Positions 47,478-57,599 of a stretch of DNA of 64,000 nt are shown one piece after another. The position numbers were made by a program, and so were the translations under genes. This stretch comes from Sphingomonas sp. Leaf17 (GTDB lineage Bacteria > Pseudomonadota > Alphaproteobacteria > Sphingomonadales > Sphingomonadaceae), in contig NZ_LMKL01000004.1 in the NCBI RefSeq assembly GCF_001421505.1, forward strand, positions 310,001-374,000. Direction: 5' to 3'. The notes beneath the pieces are model-generated. The model was not told where the DNA came from. It was given only the letters and a program-made list of their open reading frames with translations, and made no database searches. Positions within the stretch are counted from its first letter, which is position 1; each line of letters starts with the position of its first letter.

Positions 47478-49907
47478 ATGTCGATCACCATCGCTCTCAT
47501 CCTGCTGCAATCCGCGCCGGTGAGCGTTCCGCCGCCGCCCCCCACACCCGCACCGACGCAATCGGACCAGGGCGATGAAACAGGCCGGGCCGGGCCGGCG
47601 GTCGGCGATGCCGGCGGGGAAATCATCGTCACCGCCCGCCGCCGCGCCGAATCGATCCAGCGCGTGCCGATCGCCATGTCGGTCATCGGCGGGTCGGCGC
47701 TGGCCGAGACGGGGGCCTATAATGTCGGCCGACTGACGCAGTTGCAGCCCAGCCTGCAATTCTATTCGACCAACCCGCGCAATTCGGCCGCCAACATCCG
47801 GGGGCTGGGGGCGCCGTTCGGGCTGACCAACGACGGTATCGAACAGGGCGTCGGCATCTATGTCGATCAGGTCTACAATGCGCGCATCGCCGCCGCGACG
47901 TTCGACTTCACCGATGTCGAGCGGGTCGAAATCCTGCGCGGACCGCAAGGGACGCTGTACGGCAAGAACACCACGGCCGGCGCGATCAACGTGACGTCGC
48001 GCCCGCCCAGCTTTTCGCCCGAGGCGCGCGCGGAGGTCACGTACGGCAATCTCGATTTCGTCCAGGCCAAGGCGTCGGTGTCCGGGCCGCTGGTCGACGA
48101 CACGGTCGCGATCCGCCTGTCCGCGGGCTATACCAGCCGGCGCGGCACGATCTACAACGTGACCTCGCGGCACTATGTCAATTCGCAGGACAACCTGTCG
48201 CTCCGCAGCCGCATCCTGTGGAGGGCGATGCCGACCCTGAACCTGACGCTGTCGGGGGATTACAACTACCAGAACCCGGATTGCTGCGCGCAGATCTATG
48301 CCCGCACCGGTCCAACCCAGCGCCCGCTGAGCCGGCAATATGCGGCCCTGGCCCGCGCCTTCGGTTATGCCCCGCCAAGCACCAATGCGTTCGACCGGGT
48401 GACAGACCTCGACACGCCGCTGCGAGCGAAGCAGGAACTGGGCGGGCTGTCGCTGCTGGCGGAATGGGATGTCGGGCCGGGCACGCTGACGTCGGTCAGC
48501 GCGTGGCGGTTCTGGAACTGGAACCCGTCGAACGACCGCGACTTCACCGGCCTGCCGATCACGTCGGTGTCGGCCAATCCGTCGCAACAGCGCCAGGTCA
48601 GCCAGGAACTGCGCTATGCGTCGAACGGGACCAACACCGTCGATTATGTCGGCGGTCTGTTCTACTTTCACCAGACGATCGACACGCAGGGGTTGCAGGT
48701 CCAGGGCAGCGCCGCGAGCCGCTGGCTGCTGAACCCGATATCAACCAACGCGAACAATCCCGCGGTCCTGAACGGCCTGCGCTCGACCAACACGATCGGC
48801 TTTGCCAACACCAGCGCTGCCGCGTTCGGCAAGCTGACCTGGCATGTCACCGACCGCTTCAGCATCCAGCCGGGGCTGCGCGTCAACTATGACAAGAAGG
48901 ATGGATCCTATGTCTCGACCGTTGTGACCGGCACTGGCAGCAGCATCTTGAACAGTGACCAGCGCGGCGTGCTGGCCCCGCAAAGCTACGACCCCAGTTT
49001 CGATGACTGGAATGTATCCGGCGACGTGACGGCAGCCTATGATTTCAGCGACGATGTCCATGGATATGCCACCTATGCGCGCAGCTTCAAATCGGGCGGC
49101 ATCAACCTGTCGGGCCTGCCGCTCGACGCCGCCAACATGCCGATCCTGTCCGCCAGCACGGTGAAGCCGGAGACGGTCAATCATTACGAGCTTGGCCTGA
49201 AGACGCAGTTCCTGAACCGCCGCGCCACGGTCAATCTTGCCGCCTTCTGGACCGAGATCGGCGATTATCAGGCGACGGTCACCAACGGACAGCTTGGGGT
49301 TCTGCGCGGCTATCTGGCCAATGCCGCGAAGGTTCGGGTGAAGGGCGTGGAGGCCGATGTCGCCTTCCGCCCGACCGAACGGTTGAACCTCTACGTCAAC
49401 GCCGCCTACACCGATGCGAAGTACGCCAAGTTCGTCGACGCGCCATGCCCGCCCGAACTGTCGGGCGGCAGCGCGGCCAGCGCCACCAATCCGGCCAGCG
49501 CGGCGGGTACGGCAGGCGGGGCCAGCCCGGCCAATTGCGATATCTCGGGCCAGATCCTTCCCGGCGTTTCCAAATGGGCGTTTTCCTATGGTGGCGAATA
49601 CAATTTTCCCGCCAGCCTGTTCGGGATCGATGGCCAGTTCTACGCCGGCGTCGATGGCAGCTATCGGTCGACCTTCTCATCCAACCCGTCGCGGTCGATC
49701 GCGACCGATATCGACGGCTATGCGCTGACCAATTTCCGGCTGGGGTATCGCAAGGACGGCGACTGGAACGTCTTTGGCTGGCTGCGCAATGCGTTCGACA
49801 CCGACTATTACGAACTGCTCGCCACCCAGTCGGGGAGCACCGGACTGGTCGTGGGTCAGCCGGGCGATCCACGAACCTATGGCGTGACCCTGTCAAAGAC
49901 GTTCTGA
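47478..49907 (+). CDS. TonB-dependent outer-membrane receptor
   Basis: An 809-residue protein starting at ATG 47478 (MSITIALILLQSAPVSVPPP) with a short signal sequence and a Pro-rich leader. A TonB box (EIIVTARRRAESIQRVPIAM) precedes the plug, whose hallmark is VERVEILRGPQGTLYGKNTT. The remainder is a 22-strand barrel rich in aromatic strands and ends in the canonical aromatic residue (LSKTF). The substrate cannot be read; sphingomonads have many such receptors for siderophores and plant sugars. It is divergent from hsp20 and has no partner genes nearby. Confidence 0.93.
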   Translation: MSITIALILLQSAPVSVPPPPPTPAPTQSDQGDETGRAGPAVGDAGGEIIVTARRRAESIQRVPIAMSVIGGSALAETGAYNVGRLTQLQPSLQFYSTNPRNSAANIRGLGAPFGLTNDGIEQGVGIYVDQVYNARIAAATFDFTDVERVEILRGPQGTLYGKNTTAGAINVTSRPPSFSPEARAEVTYGNLDFVQAKASVSGPLVDDTVAIRLSAGYTSRRGTIYNVTSRHYVNSQDNLSLRSRILWRAMPTLNLTLSGDYNYQNPDCCAQIYARTGPTQRPLSRQYAALARAFGYAPPSTNAFDRVTDLDTPLRAKQELGGLSLLAEWDVGPGTLTSVSAWRFWNWNPSNDRDFTGLPITSVSANPSQQRQVSQELRYASNGTNTVDYVGGLFYFHQTIDTQGLQVQGSAASRWLLNPISTNANNPAVLNGLRSTNTIGFANTSAAAFGKLTWHVTDRFSIQPGLRVNYDKKDGSYVSTVVTGTGSSILNSDQRGVLAPQSYDPSFDDWNVSGDVTAAYDFSDDVHGYATYARSFKSGGINLSGLPLDAANMPILSASTVKPETVNHYELGLKTQFLNRRATVNLAAFWTEIGDYQATVTNGQLGVLRGYLANAAKVRVKGVEADVAFRPTERLNLYVNAAYTDAKYAKFVDAPCPPELSGGSAASATNPASAAGTAGGASPANCDISGQILPGVSKWAFSYGGEYNFPASLFGIDGQFYAGVDGSYRSTFSSNPSRSIATDIDGYALTNFRLGYRKDGDWNVFGWLRNAFDTDYYELLATQSGSTGLVVGQPGDPRTYGVTLSKTF

Positions 49908-49953
49908 TCCGGTTCAGCTTCGACGTTCCACACCCGTGACGGGCGGGCTGGAG

Positions 49954-49996
49954 CCGGGCAGGGGGCGTGAATTGGAAGCTCCCGCGCCCTGCCCGG
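49954..49996. repeat. inverted repeat after the TonB-dependent receptor
   Basis: Ten-base arms (CCGGGCAGGG and its complement) flank a 23-base spacer. The 490-base gene-free gap 49908-50397 otherwise holds the smaller stem-loop at 50094-50119 and no convincing gene. Confidence 0.6.
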
Positions 49997-50093
49997 TGCC
50001 AGCCGCCTGACGACAGAATCCGACGGGTGACCCGGTCGGATTTGCAAAGAACCGATGCCAGTGGAAAGTATTCGATGATGCCGGACAAGCAAA

Positions 50094-50119
50094 CGCCCGG
50101 ACCGTTTCCGATCCGGGCG
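50094..50119. terminator. stem-loop in the gap before lolC
   Basis: CGCCCGGA and TCCGGGCG pair around CCGTTTCCGA. Read on the minus strand it is followed by TTTGCTT, but no minus gene lies upstream, so its use is unclear. Confidence 0.4.
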
Positions 50120-50397
50120 CCTGCGTGACGATCGCTCGTCAGCCCCCTTGTCCCACTCTCGCCCTCACGCCTTTGCGGCGGGGCGTTGGAGTTATCCCCG
50201 AACCACGGCCATTGCCTGTGTCTCAGTGATTGTGTTGCTAGGAAACATGGCGGCTGTTGTCACGGGCTTTGCGGCGTCATCGCCACGATTGCCCTGATGC
50301 TGTGGCGAATCCGCAACAGCGTGACCATCGGTTGCCAGCCGGTTCGGCCCGCCGTAGAGCCGGGCAACATACCCTACCTATCGGACCTGTTTTTCCC

Positions 50398-51648
50398 ATG
50401 ATCCTGTCGCGCTACGAACGGATGATCGCCCGGCGCTATCTGCTGCCGGGCAAGGGGGAAGCCTTCATCTTTCTCGTGGCTTCCATCAGCCTGGTGGCGG
50501 TGATGCTGGGTGTTGCCGCGCTCATTATCGTGATGAGCGTGATGAACGGCTTTCGCGCCGAGCTGTTCGACAAGATCGTCGGGTTGAACGGCCATGCGGT
50601 AGTGCAGGGCATCGGTGGACGCTTGCCCGACTGGCGCGACATCGTGGCGCAGGCCAAGGCGACGCCCGGCGTCACGCGCGCGGTGCCGATGATCGAACAG
50701 CCGCTGATGACCACCTATAACGGCCGGGTCGAGGCGGTGCTGGTGCGCGGGATGCGCGTGGAGGATATCCGCCGCAATTCGACGATCCAGAACAAGATCG
50801 TGCTGGGATCGCTGGCGTCGATCACTGCCGGCAGCGGCCGGATCGCCATCGGCTCGCGACTCGCCGAGGCGCTGGGCGCACAGGTTGGCAGCAGCATAAC
50901 GCTGGTCAATCCGGCCGGCGCGACGACGCCGTTCGGCACCATGCCGCGCTATGTCGCCTACACCGTCGGTGCGATCTTCGAGATCGGCGTGTACGATTAC
51001 GACAAGGCCTATGTCGTGATGCCGATCGAGGATGCGCAGACGCTGCTGCTGCTCGGCGACAATGTCGGGATGGTCGAACTGCAGACGACCGATGCGGACA
51101 AGGTGGACCAGATCCTGCGGCCCCTGGCGCAGAAGATCGGCGGGCGCGGCCTGATCGCCGACTGGCGGACGATGAACGCGCAGTTGTTCGAGGCGCTGGC
51201 GGTCGAGCGGGTGGCGATGTTCACGGTACTGTCGATCATCATCCTGGTCGCGGTGTTCAACATCCTGTCGTCACTCATCATGCTGGTGCGCGCCAAGACG
51301 CGGGACATCGCGATTTTGCGGACGATGGGGGCGACTCGTGGTGGGCTGATGCGGATCTTCATGGTGGTCGGCACGACGATCGGTGCGCTGGGTACGATCG
51401 CGGGGCTGGGCCTTGGGTTCGTGTTCCTGTTCTACCGGCAGGGGGTGGTGAACTTCATCCAGCTGGTGACCGGCCAGAACCTGTGGGATCCGTCGATCCG
51501 ATACCTGACCGAACTGCCGTCCAAGACCGATCCGGTCGAGGTCACCGTCATCACCCTGATGGCACTGATCTTCAGCTTCCTGGCCACGCTGTATCCGGCG
51601 TGGAAGGCGGCGAGTACCGATCCCGTACAGGTGTTGCGTTATGAGTGA
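50398..51648 (+). CDS. lolC: lipoprotein-releasing ABC transporter permease (LolC/LolE type)
   Basis: A 416-residue permease starting at ATG 50398 ([18 protein letters not shown]). The N-terminal helix ([20 protein letters not shown]) and motif [19 protein letters not shown] are the Lol signature, followed by a periplasmic domain of about 230 residues and a three-helix FtsX block ([58 protein letters not shown]). In alphaproteobacteria one permease often forms a homodimer in place of LolC and LolE; only one is present here. It extracts outer-membrane lipoproteins. Overlaps lolD by eight bases. Confidence 0.93.
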   Translation: MILSRYERMIARRYLLPGKGEAFIFLVASISLVAVMLGVAALIIVMSVMNGFRAELFDKIVGLNGHAVVQGIGGRLPDWRDIVAQAKATPGVTRAVPMIEQPLMTTYNGRVEAVLVRGMRVEDIRRNSTIQNKIVLGSLASITAGSGRIAIGSRLAEALGAQVGSSITLVNPAGATTPFGTMPRYVAYTVGAIFEIGVYDYDKAYVVMPIEDAQTLLLLGDNVGMVELQTTDADKVDQILRPLAQKIGGRGLIADWRTMNAQLFEALAVERVAMFTVLSIIILVAVFNILSSLIMLVRAKTRDIAILRTMGATRGGLMRIFMVVGTTIGALGTIAGLGLGFVFLFYRQGVVNFIQLVTGQNLWDPSIRYLTELPSKTDPVEVTVITLMALIFSFLATLYPAWKAASTDPVQVLRYE

Positions 51649-52315
51649 ACCCGTCCTCCAGACCACCGGGCTGGCGCGCAGCTTCAGGCAGGGTGAGGAA
51701 ACCATCCACGTTCTGCGCGGCGTCAACCTGACGATCGCGCCGGGCGAGATCGTCGCGCTGCTGGGACCATCCGGTTCGGGCAAGTCGACCCTTCTACAGG
51801 CGGTCGGCCTGCTGGAGGGCGGGTTCGAGGGGTCGATCCGCATCGCCGGTAAGGAGGCGTCGAAGCTGGACGCGCACGGCCGCACCGTCGTGCGCCGTGA
51901 CAGCCTTGGCTTCGTCTATCAGTTCCACCACCTGCTGCCTGATTTCAACGCGACCGAGAATGTCGTGCTGCCACAACTGGTGAAGGGCGAGGAGGGTGAT
52001 ATCGCCGCGTTGCGGGCCGCCGACCTGCTGACCGCGCTCGGCCTCGGCCACCGGCTGACCCATCGGCCGAGCCAGTTGTCGGGTGGCGAGCAGCAGCGTG
52101 TCGCGGTCGCGCGCGCGCTCGCCAACCGGCCTGCGCTGGTGCTGGCCGACGAGCCGACCGGTAATCTGGACGAGCACACCGCCGACATCGTGCTTGGCGA
52201 GTTCCTGCGGCTGGTGCGCGAGGAGGGGACGGCGGCGCTGGTCGCGACCCACAATGAACGGCTGGCGCTGAAGATGGATCGGCTGGTCCGCCTGCATGAG
52301 GGCACGCTGACGTGA
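51641..52315 (+). CDS. lolD: lipoprotein-releasing ABC transporter ATPase LolD
   Basis: A 224-residue ATPase. Walker A is GPSGSGKST, the Lol motif is [20 protein letters not shown], the signature is [15 protein letters not shown] and Walker B is [15 protein letters not shown]. It supplies energy for LolC-type permeases. The overlap with lolC and a GTGA overlap with the next gene show an operon. Confidence 0.96.
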   Translation: MSEPVLQTTGLARSFRQGEETIHVLRGVNLTIAPGEIVALLGPSGSGKSTLLQAVGLLEGGFEGSIRIAGKEASKLDAHGRTVVRRDSLGFVYQFHHLLPDFNATENVVLPQLVKGEEGDIAALRAADLLTALGLGHRLTHRPSQLSGGEQQRVAVARALANRPALVLADEPTGNLDEHTADIVLGEFLRLVREEGTAALVATHNERLALKMDRLVRLHEGTLT

Positions 52316-52914
52316 CCGTCTGGACCGACACGCCAACGCTGGTCGGTCGGCACGTCACCCTGCGCCCGCTGGTGCGCGACGACGAGGGTGATCTGGTCAC
52401 AGCGGCGTCGGCGGGCGATCTGTGGGATCTGTTCTACGCCAATGTGTCGATGCTGAAGACACCGGACCGCTGGTTCGATGCGGTCGAGCGCGATCACGCC
52501 GATGGCCGCGCCCTGCCGTTCGCGGTGTGCGATCCGGCGGGCATGGTGGTCGGCAGTACGCGGTTCATGCGGATGGCCCCGGCGCATCGGCGGCTGGAGA
52601 TTGGGGGCACATTCTATGCCAGGGCGGTGCAGCGGACCGGCGTCAATACCGAGGCGAAGTTGCTGCTGTTGACGCAGGCCTTCGACGTCATGGGATGCCA
52701 GTGCGTCCAGATCCGCACCGACGCGCTCAATTTGACCAGCCAGCGCGCGATCGAGCGTCTTGGGGCCAAGCGCGACGGCCTGTTGCGGGGGCATCAGGTC
52801 ATGGCGAATGGCCGGTTGCGTGACACCGTCGTATACAGCATCCTCGACCGCGAGTGGCCGGCGGTCCGGCAGAACCTGCAATTCCTGCTCGCCCGCGGAA
52901 GGTATTCGGCATGA
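52312..52914 (+). CDS. GNAT-family N-acetyltransferase (RimJ/RimL-like)
   Basis: A 200-residue protein starting at GTG 52312, overlapping the lolD stop. The fold shows [38 protein letters not shown], a [18 protein letters not shown] core for acetyl-CoA binding, [20 protein letters not shown], and [20 protein letters not shown]. This is typical for RimJ/RimL-like enzymes that acetylate N-termini or small molecules. Translationally coupled to the gene after it (ATGA overlap with gpx). Confidence 0.85.
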   Translation: MTVWTDTPTLVGRHVTLRPLVRDDEGDLVTAASAGDLWDLFYANVSMLKTPDRWFDAVERDHADGRALPFAVCDPAGMVVGSTRFMRMAPAHRRLEIGGTFYARAVQRTGVNTEAKLLLLTQAFDVMGCQCVQIRTDALNLTSQRAIERLGAKRDGLLRGHQVMANGRLRDTVVYSILDREWPAVRQNLQFLLARGRYSA

Positions 52915-53390
52915 CCGGCATAACGGATTTCACGGTTAAGGGCGCGGATGGCGGCAGCGTGTCGCTGGCCGATTACGCCGGCCAGGTGCTTCTGATCGTC
53001 AACACCGCCTCGAAATGCGGGTTTACGCCGCAATATGCCGGTCTTGAGGCGCTCCACCGCGACTATGCCGAACGTGGATTCGCGGTGCTGGCATTTCCGT
53101 GCAACCAGTTCGGCGCGCAGGAACCGGGCGATGCCGCCGAAATCGCCAGCTTCTGCTCGCTGACTTACGACGTCACCTTTCCGGTGTTCGCGCGTGTCGA
53201 CGTAAACGGCGGTTCCGCCGACCCGTTGTTCGATCGCCTGAAGGCAGACGCACCCGGCGTGCTGGGCACGAAGGCGATCAAGTGGAACTTCACCAAGTTT
53301 CTGGTCGACCGGGCCGGCCATACGGTCGCACGTCACGCCCCCACGACCAAACCCGAGGATCTGCGCGCCGAGATCGAGGCGCTGCTGTAG
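52911..53390 (+). CDS. glutathione peroxidase (cysteine type)
   Basis: A 159-residue thioredoxin-fold peroxidase starting at ATG 52911 ([20 protein letters not shown]). The peroxidatic cysteine is in VNTASKCGFTPQYAGLEAL (a Cys, not selenocysteine); the catalytic Gln and Trp are in FPCNQFGAQEPG and IKWNFTKFLVDRAG. It reduces hydroperoxides, probably with thioredoxin. Last gene of lolC-lolD-acetyltransferase-peroxidase. Confidence 0.93.
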   Translation: MTGITDFTVKGADGGSVSLADYAGQVLLIVNTASKCGFTPQYAGLEALHRDYAERGFAVLAFPCNQFGAQEPGDAAEIASFCSLTYDVTFPVFARVDVNGGSADPLFDRLKADAPGVLGTKAIKWNFTKFLVDRAGHTVARHAPTTKPEDLRAEIEALL

Positions 53391-53399
53391 GGCGACGGT

Positions 53400-53972
53400 T
53401 CAGGCCGGCGATCCGAACGCGGCCGCGCCCTTGCGGTGGTCCAGCGCGGCGGCGATCGACGTGATGCCGCTGAACAGGAAACTGATCCCGAGGATATAGC
53501 CGGGCAGCGTCAGCGCGGAAAATGGCAGGGTCGACAACACGATGACCGCGAGCACGATGTTCAGGATGCCAAGCCCGATCATCCAGCCGCGTCCCCGCTT
53601 CAGACGGGTGCCAAACCCGATCTCCATCGCGCCGCGCAGGCCGAGCCAGAGCGCAACCATCAAGGTCAGCGACAGCGCTGCCGTCGCTGGCGCAAATACC
53701 ATGACCATCCCGACGATCAGCGACAGGATGCCGAACCCGATCGCGTACCCACGCCGCTCATGGCTGCGCCCCGCCAGTCCGGCGGCGATCGACACGCCGC
53801 CGGCGATAAGGAAGAATATGCCGATCACCAGCGTCGCGGCATAGGTCGCGGCGAACGGCCACACGAACGCGGCCAATCCCAGAAGTGCCGACAACACGCC
53901 CGACGCGAGCATCCAGCCCCAGCCTGCGCCGACCTTTGGCGTCGCGGAGCCGAAATTGCGTGTATCCGTCAT
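53400..53972 (-). CDS. HdeD-family membrane protein
   Basis: A 190-residue membrane protein with six hydrophobic helices (GWMLASGVLSALLGLAAFVW, ATLVIGIFFLIAGGVSI, IGFGILSLIVGMVMVFAPA, SLTLMVALWLGLRG and more). The repeated GIFFLIAGG / GISFLFSGITSI pattern is the DUF308 (HdeD) signature. E. coli HdeD contributes to acid resistance; the role here is unknown. It is convergent with gpx (nine bases apart) and divergent from dnaE. Confidence 0.9.
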   Translation of the reverse strand: MTDTRNFGSATPKVGAGWGWMLASGVLSALLGLAAFVWPFAATYAATLVIGIFFLIAGGVSIAAGLAGRSHERRGYAIGFGILSLIVGMVMVFAPATAALSLTLMVALWLGLRGAMEIGFGTRLKRGRGWMIGLGILNIVLAVIVLSTLPFSALTLPGYILGISFLFSGITSIAAALDHRKGAAAFGSPA

Positions 53973-54065
53973 GATCCGTGCCTCGCCGATGAAAGTTTCC
54001 GCGCAACGGCCCGTCGCGCCGGGAGTTCCGGACCGCTGGTAGAATCATCCCGCAAGGCCTAGGTC

Positions 54066-57000
54066 ATGGCCATGCACTCCGGGTTCGTACCGCTTCGTAT
54101 CTTTTCGTCCTACACCATGCTGGATGGCGCCATCGAGCCAAAGGCGATCGCCGCCCATGCGCGCAAGCAGGGCTTTCCTGCCGCCGCGCTGACCGACCGC
54201 AACGGCCTGTATGCGGCGATGGCGTTTTCCGACGCGGCGAAGAAGGACGGCGTCCAGCCGATCATCGGCACCATGCTGGGCGTGTCGCGCCCCGACATGC
54301 CCGAGGGGATCGACGCGATCGACTGGATCGCGCTGTATGCGCAGGACATGGTCGGATACGAAAATCTGTGCGCGCTGGTGTCGCGTGCGCATCTCGACCG
54401 GCCGATCGAGCAGGCGGCGCATGTGTCGATGGCCGCATTGGCCGGGCGGACCGACGGACTGATCGCGCTGACCGCAGGTGGGGAGGGGGCGCTGGCCCGC
54501 CTGTTCGCCGAGCAGCAACCCGAGCGTGCGTTCGCCTATCTCGATCAGTTGCAGGCGCTGTTCCCCGACCGGTTGTATATCGAGCTGGCTCGCCGCAACG
54601 ACGCGACCGAGACGGCGGCCGAGGGAGCGCTGATCGACCTGGCCTATGCCCGCAACCTGCCGCTGGTCGCGACCAACCCGTGCTGCTTTGCCGAAAGCGC
54701 GTTCGGGGATGCTCACGACATCATGCTGTGCATCGCCCATTCGACCTATGTCGAAAGCGCGGACCGGATCCGCAGTTGCCCCGACGCATGGCTGAAGTCC
54801 GCCGACACCATGAAGGCGCTGTTCGCCGACCTGCCCGAAGCGATCGAAAACACCTTGGTCGTGGCGCAACGGTGCGCGGTGATGGCCCCGTATCGCAAGC
54901 CGATCCTGCCAACGCTGGCGGGCGATTTGTCGGGTGAAGCCAAGATGTTGCGCGACGATGCCGCTGCCGGACTTGAAGCGCGGCTCGACCGGATCGAGCA
55001 ATTGGGGACGCAACCGGCGGACGATCCCGACTGGCGCGCGGTCTATCGCGCGCGGCTGGCGTTTGAGGTCGACGTCATCGTCCAGATGGGTTTTCCCGGC
55101 TATTTCCTGATCGTCGCGGATTTCATCAAATGGGCGAAGGACCATGACATCCCGGTCGGCCCGGGTCGTGGTTCGGGCGCGGGGTCGGTCGTCGCCTGGG
55201 CGCTGACGATCACCGATCTCGATCCGATCAAGCTGGGCCTGCTGTTCGAGCGATTCCTGAACCCGGAGCGCGTGTCGATGCCCGATTTCGACATCGACTT
55301 CTGCGAAACCCGCCGCGGCGAGGTCATCCGCTATGTCCAGGAAAAATACGGGCGCGATCAGGTCGCGCAGATCATCACCTTCGGAAAGCTGAAGGCGCGT
55401 GCCGTCCTGAAGGATACCGGCCGCGTGCTGCAGATGAGCTATGGCCAGATCGACCGGCTGGCCAAGCTGGTGCCGAACCATCCGACCGATCCCTGGACGT
55501 TGGATCGCGCGTTGAACGGTGTCAGCGATCTGGCGAAGGAATACAGCAATGACAATCAGGTACGGAAGTTACTTGATCTTGCAATGAAGCTGGAGGGGCT
55601 GCCGCGCCACTCCTCCACCCATGCCGCCGGCGTCGTGATCGGCGACCGTCCGCTGGCGCAACTGGTGCCGCTGTACCGCGATCCCCGGTCCGACATGCCG
55701 GTCACCCAGTTCGACATGAAATATGTCGAGGGCGCGGGGCTGGTGAAGTTCGACTTTCTTGGCCTGAAGACGCTGTCGGTGCTGAAGAAGGGCCTGCAAC
55801 TGCTTGCGAAGCGAGGGATAGTTGTCGATCTGGATGGTCTGACCTGGGACGACGAGGGCGTCTACGCGCTGCTCCAGAAGGGCGACACCGTCGGCGTCTT
55901 CCAGCTTGAGTCCGAGGGGATGCGACGCACGCTGTCGGCGGTGAAGCCGTCCAATTTCGGCGACATCATCGCGCTCGTGTCGCTCTATCGACCGGGGCCG
56001 ATGGACAACATCCCGAGCTTCGGCCGGCGCAAGAACGGGCAGGAGGATATCGCCTATCCGCATCCGCTGCTCGAACAGATCCTGTCCGAAACCTACGGGA
56101 TTTTCGTCTATCAGGAACAGGTGATGCAGGCCGCGCAGATCCTGGCCGGCTTTTCGCTGGGCGGCGCGGATCTGCTGCGCCGCGCGATGGGCAAGAAGAT
56201 CAAGGCGGAGATGGACGCGCAGCGCGCGATTTTCGTCAAGGGATGCGCCGAGGTGAACGGCATCCCCAAGGCGAAGGCGAACGAGCTGTTCGACTTGATT
56301 GACAAGTTCGCCGGCTATGGCTTCAACAAGAGTCACGCCGCGGCTTACGCGCTGCTGGCCTATCAGACCGCGTGGATGAAAGCGCATTATCCGCATGAAT
56401 TCTACGCGGCTTCGATGTGTTACGACATGGCGCAGACAGACAAGCTGAACATCTTCGTTGACGATATGCGACGGATGGGCGTGGCCGTGCTGCCGCCGTG
56501 CATCAATGCGAGCCAGGCCGAGTTCGACGTCGAGGAAACCGCCGACGGCCTCGCCGTGCGCTTCGCGCTCGCCGCGCTGAAAAGCGTCGGCGAGGGGGCG
56601 ATGGAAAAGCTGGTGGTCGAGCGCGAGGCCAATGGTCCCTATCCCGGTCTTGATGCGATCGCATTACGCGTCGATCCGCGCCTGCTGAACAAGCGCCAGG
56701 TCGAGACGCTGGCGGCAGCAGGCGCGTTCGACGCGCTCGATCCCAATCGCGCCGGGATCCATGCGGCCGCAGAGACCATTCTTGCCATCGCCGCGCGAAC
56801 TCATGCGGCCAAGACCAGCGGGCAGGGTGGCCTGTTCGGCGACGCGGAGCCGGCCGGCGATGCGATCCGCCTGTCGACCACCGCGCGCTGGACGCTGGCC
56901 GAGCGAATGGAGCAGGAAAAGGAGGCGTTCGGCTTCTATTTTTCCGCGCATCCGGTCGATCGCTATGCGCATATCGCCAAGAGCCACGGCGCGCGCAGCT

Positions 57001-57563
57001 ATACCGCGCTGACCGAACTCGCGATCCCCAGTGACGGCAGCCGGGCCGGCGCGACGATGGCGGTGCTGGTCGAGGATGCGCGCTGGCGAACCTCCGCGCG
57101 CGGCAAGCGGTACATGATGGCGATGCTGTCGGACGCGAGCGGACAGTTTGCCGCGACCTGTTTCGACGATGCGGTCGCCCGCGATCTGGAGGAGGCGGCC
57201 AAGGTCGGCGGATGCGGACTGGTGACGGTCGAACTCGACCGCAAGCCGGGCGAGGACACGCCGCGCGTGTCGGTCGCGCGAATCCAGCCGTTCGAAACGC
57301 TGGCCAGCAACGCGCGGTTCGTGATCGAGGTGAGGATCGCCGACCAGCGCGCGTTCGCCGCGCTGGCTGCAATGCTCGCCGATCATCGTGGCGGGCGTGG
57401 CGAGGTGCGCGCGCGCCTGCCGCTGGGCGATGGGGAGGCGGTTGTGCTGCTGGGGCGCGACTTCCTGCTGGACGCCGAACTTGCGGCCCGGATCGAGACG
57501 TTGCACGGTATCGCCGACGTTGCGCTGAAGGCCTCCGAAACGAGGCTCGCGCTCGTCGGATAG
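54066..57563 (+). CDS. dnaE: DNA polymerase III alpha subunit, with degraded PHP domain
   Basis: A 1165-residue replicative polymerase of normal length. The polymerase aspartates are in MPDFDIDFCETRRGEVI; GPGRGSGAGSVVAW, SYGIFVYQEQVMQAAQI-type helices, LLRRAMGKKIKAEMDAQR and GYGFNKSHAAAYALLAYQ are conserved fingers and helix motifs, and an OB domain lies near the C-terminus. The N-terminal PHP domain begins FVPLRIFSSYTMLDGAIEP: the two histidines seen in the E. coli F-V-H-L-R-V-H-S stretch are Pro9 and Phe13, so metal-dependent proofreading is not expected. The start ATG 54066 is taken; ATG 54072 is also possible. Confidence 0.97.
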   Translation: MAMHSGFVPLRIFSSYTMLDGAIEPKAIAAHARKQGFPAAALTDRNGLYAAMAFSDAAKKDGVQPIIGTMLGVSRPDMPEGIDAIDWIALYAQDMVGYENLCALVSRAHLDRPIEQAAHVSMAALAGRTDGLIALTAGGEGALARLFAEQQPERAFAYLDQLQALFPDRLYIELARRNDATETAAEGALIDLAYARNLPLVATNPCCFAESAFGDAHDIMLCIAHSTYVESADRIRSCPDAWLKSADTMKALFADLPEAIENTLVVAQRCAVMAPYRKPILPTLAGDLSGEAKMLRDDAAAGLEARLDRIEQLGTQPADDPDWRAVYRARLAFEVDVIVQMGFPGYFLIVADFIKWAKDHDIPVGPGRGSGAGSVVAWALTITDLDPIKLGLLFERFLNPERVSMPDFDIDFCETRRGEVIRYVQEKYGRDQVAQIITFGKLKARAVLKDTGRVLQMSYGQIDRLAKLVPNHPTDPWTLDRALNGVSDLAKEYSNDNQVRKLLDLAMKLEGLPRHSSTHAAGVVIGDRPLAQLVPLYRDPRSDMPVTQFDMKYVEGAGLVKFDFLGLKTLSVLKKGLQLLAKRGIVVDLDGLTWDDEGVYALLQKGDTVGVFQLESEGMRRTLSAVKPSNFGDIIALVSLYRPGPMDNIPSFGRRKNGQEDIAYPHPLLEQILSETYGIFVYQEQVMQAAQILAGFSLGGADLLRRAMGKKIKAEMDAQRAIFVKGCAEVNGIPKAKANELFDLIDKFAGYGFNKSHAAAYALLAYQTAWMKAHYPHEFYAASMCYDMAQTDKLNIFVDDMRRMGVAVLPPCINASQAEFDVEETADGLAVRFALAALKSVGEGAMEKLVVEREANGPYPGLDAIALRVDPRLLNKRQVETLAAAGAFDALDPNRAGIHAAAETILAIAARTHAAKTSGQGGLFGDAEPAGDAIRLSTTARWTLAERMEQEKEAFGFYFSAHPVDRYAHIAKSHGARSYTALTELAIPSDGSRAGATMAVLVEDARWRTSARGKRYMMAMLSDASGQFAATCFDDAVARDLEEAAKVGGCGLVTVELDRKPGEDTPRVSVARIQPFETLASNARFVIEVRIADQRAFAALAAMLADHRGGRGEVRARLPLGDGEAVVLLGRDFLLDAELAARIETLHGIADVALKASETRLALVG

Positions 57564-57599
57564 CATGCCCGGTGCACCGGGCGTCTGCGGGAGAGAGCG

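Noticed and set aside
49908..50397. A hidden gene or small RNA in the longest gene-free gap
   Set aside because: Only inverted repeats were seen; short frames lack start signals and protein-like composition.
54045..55481. 478-codon minus-strand frame opposite dnaE
   Set aside because: Mirror of DnaE; Arg/Gln/Asp-rich with no domain.
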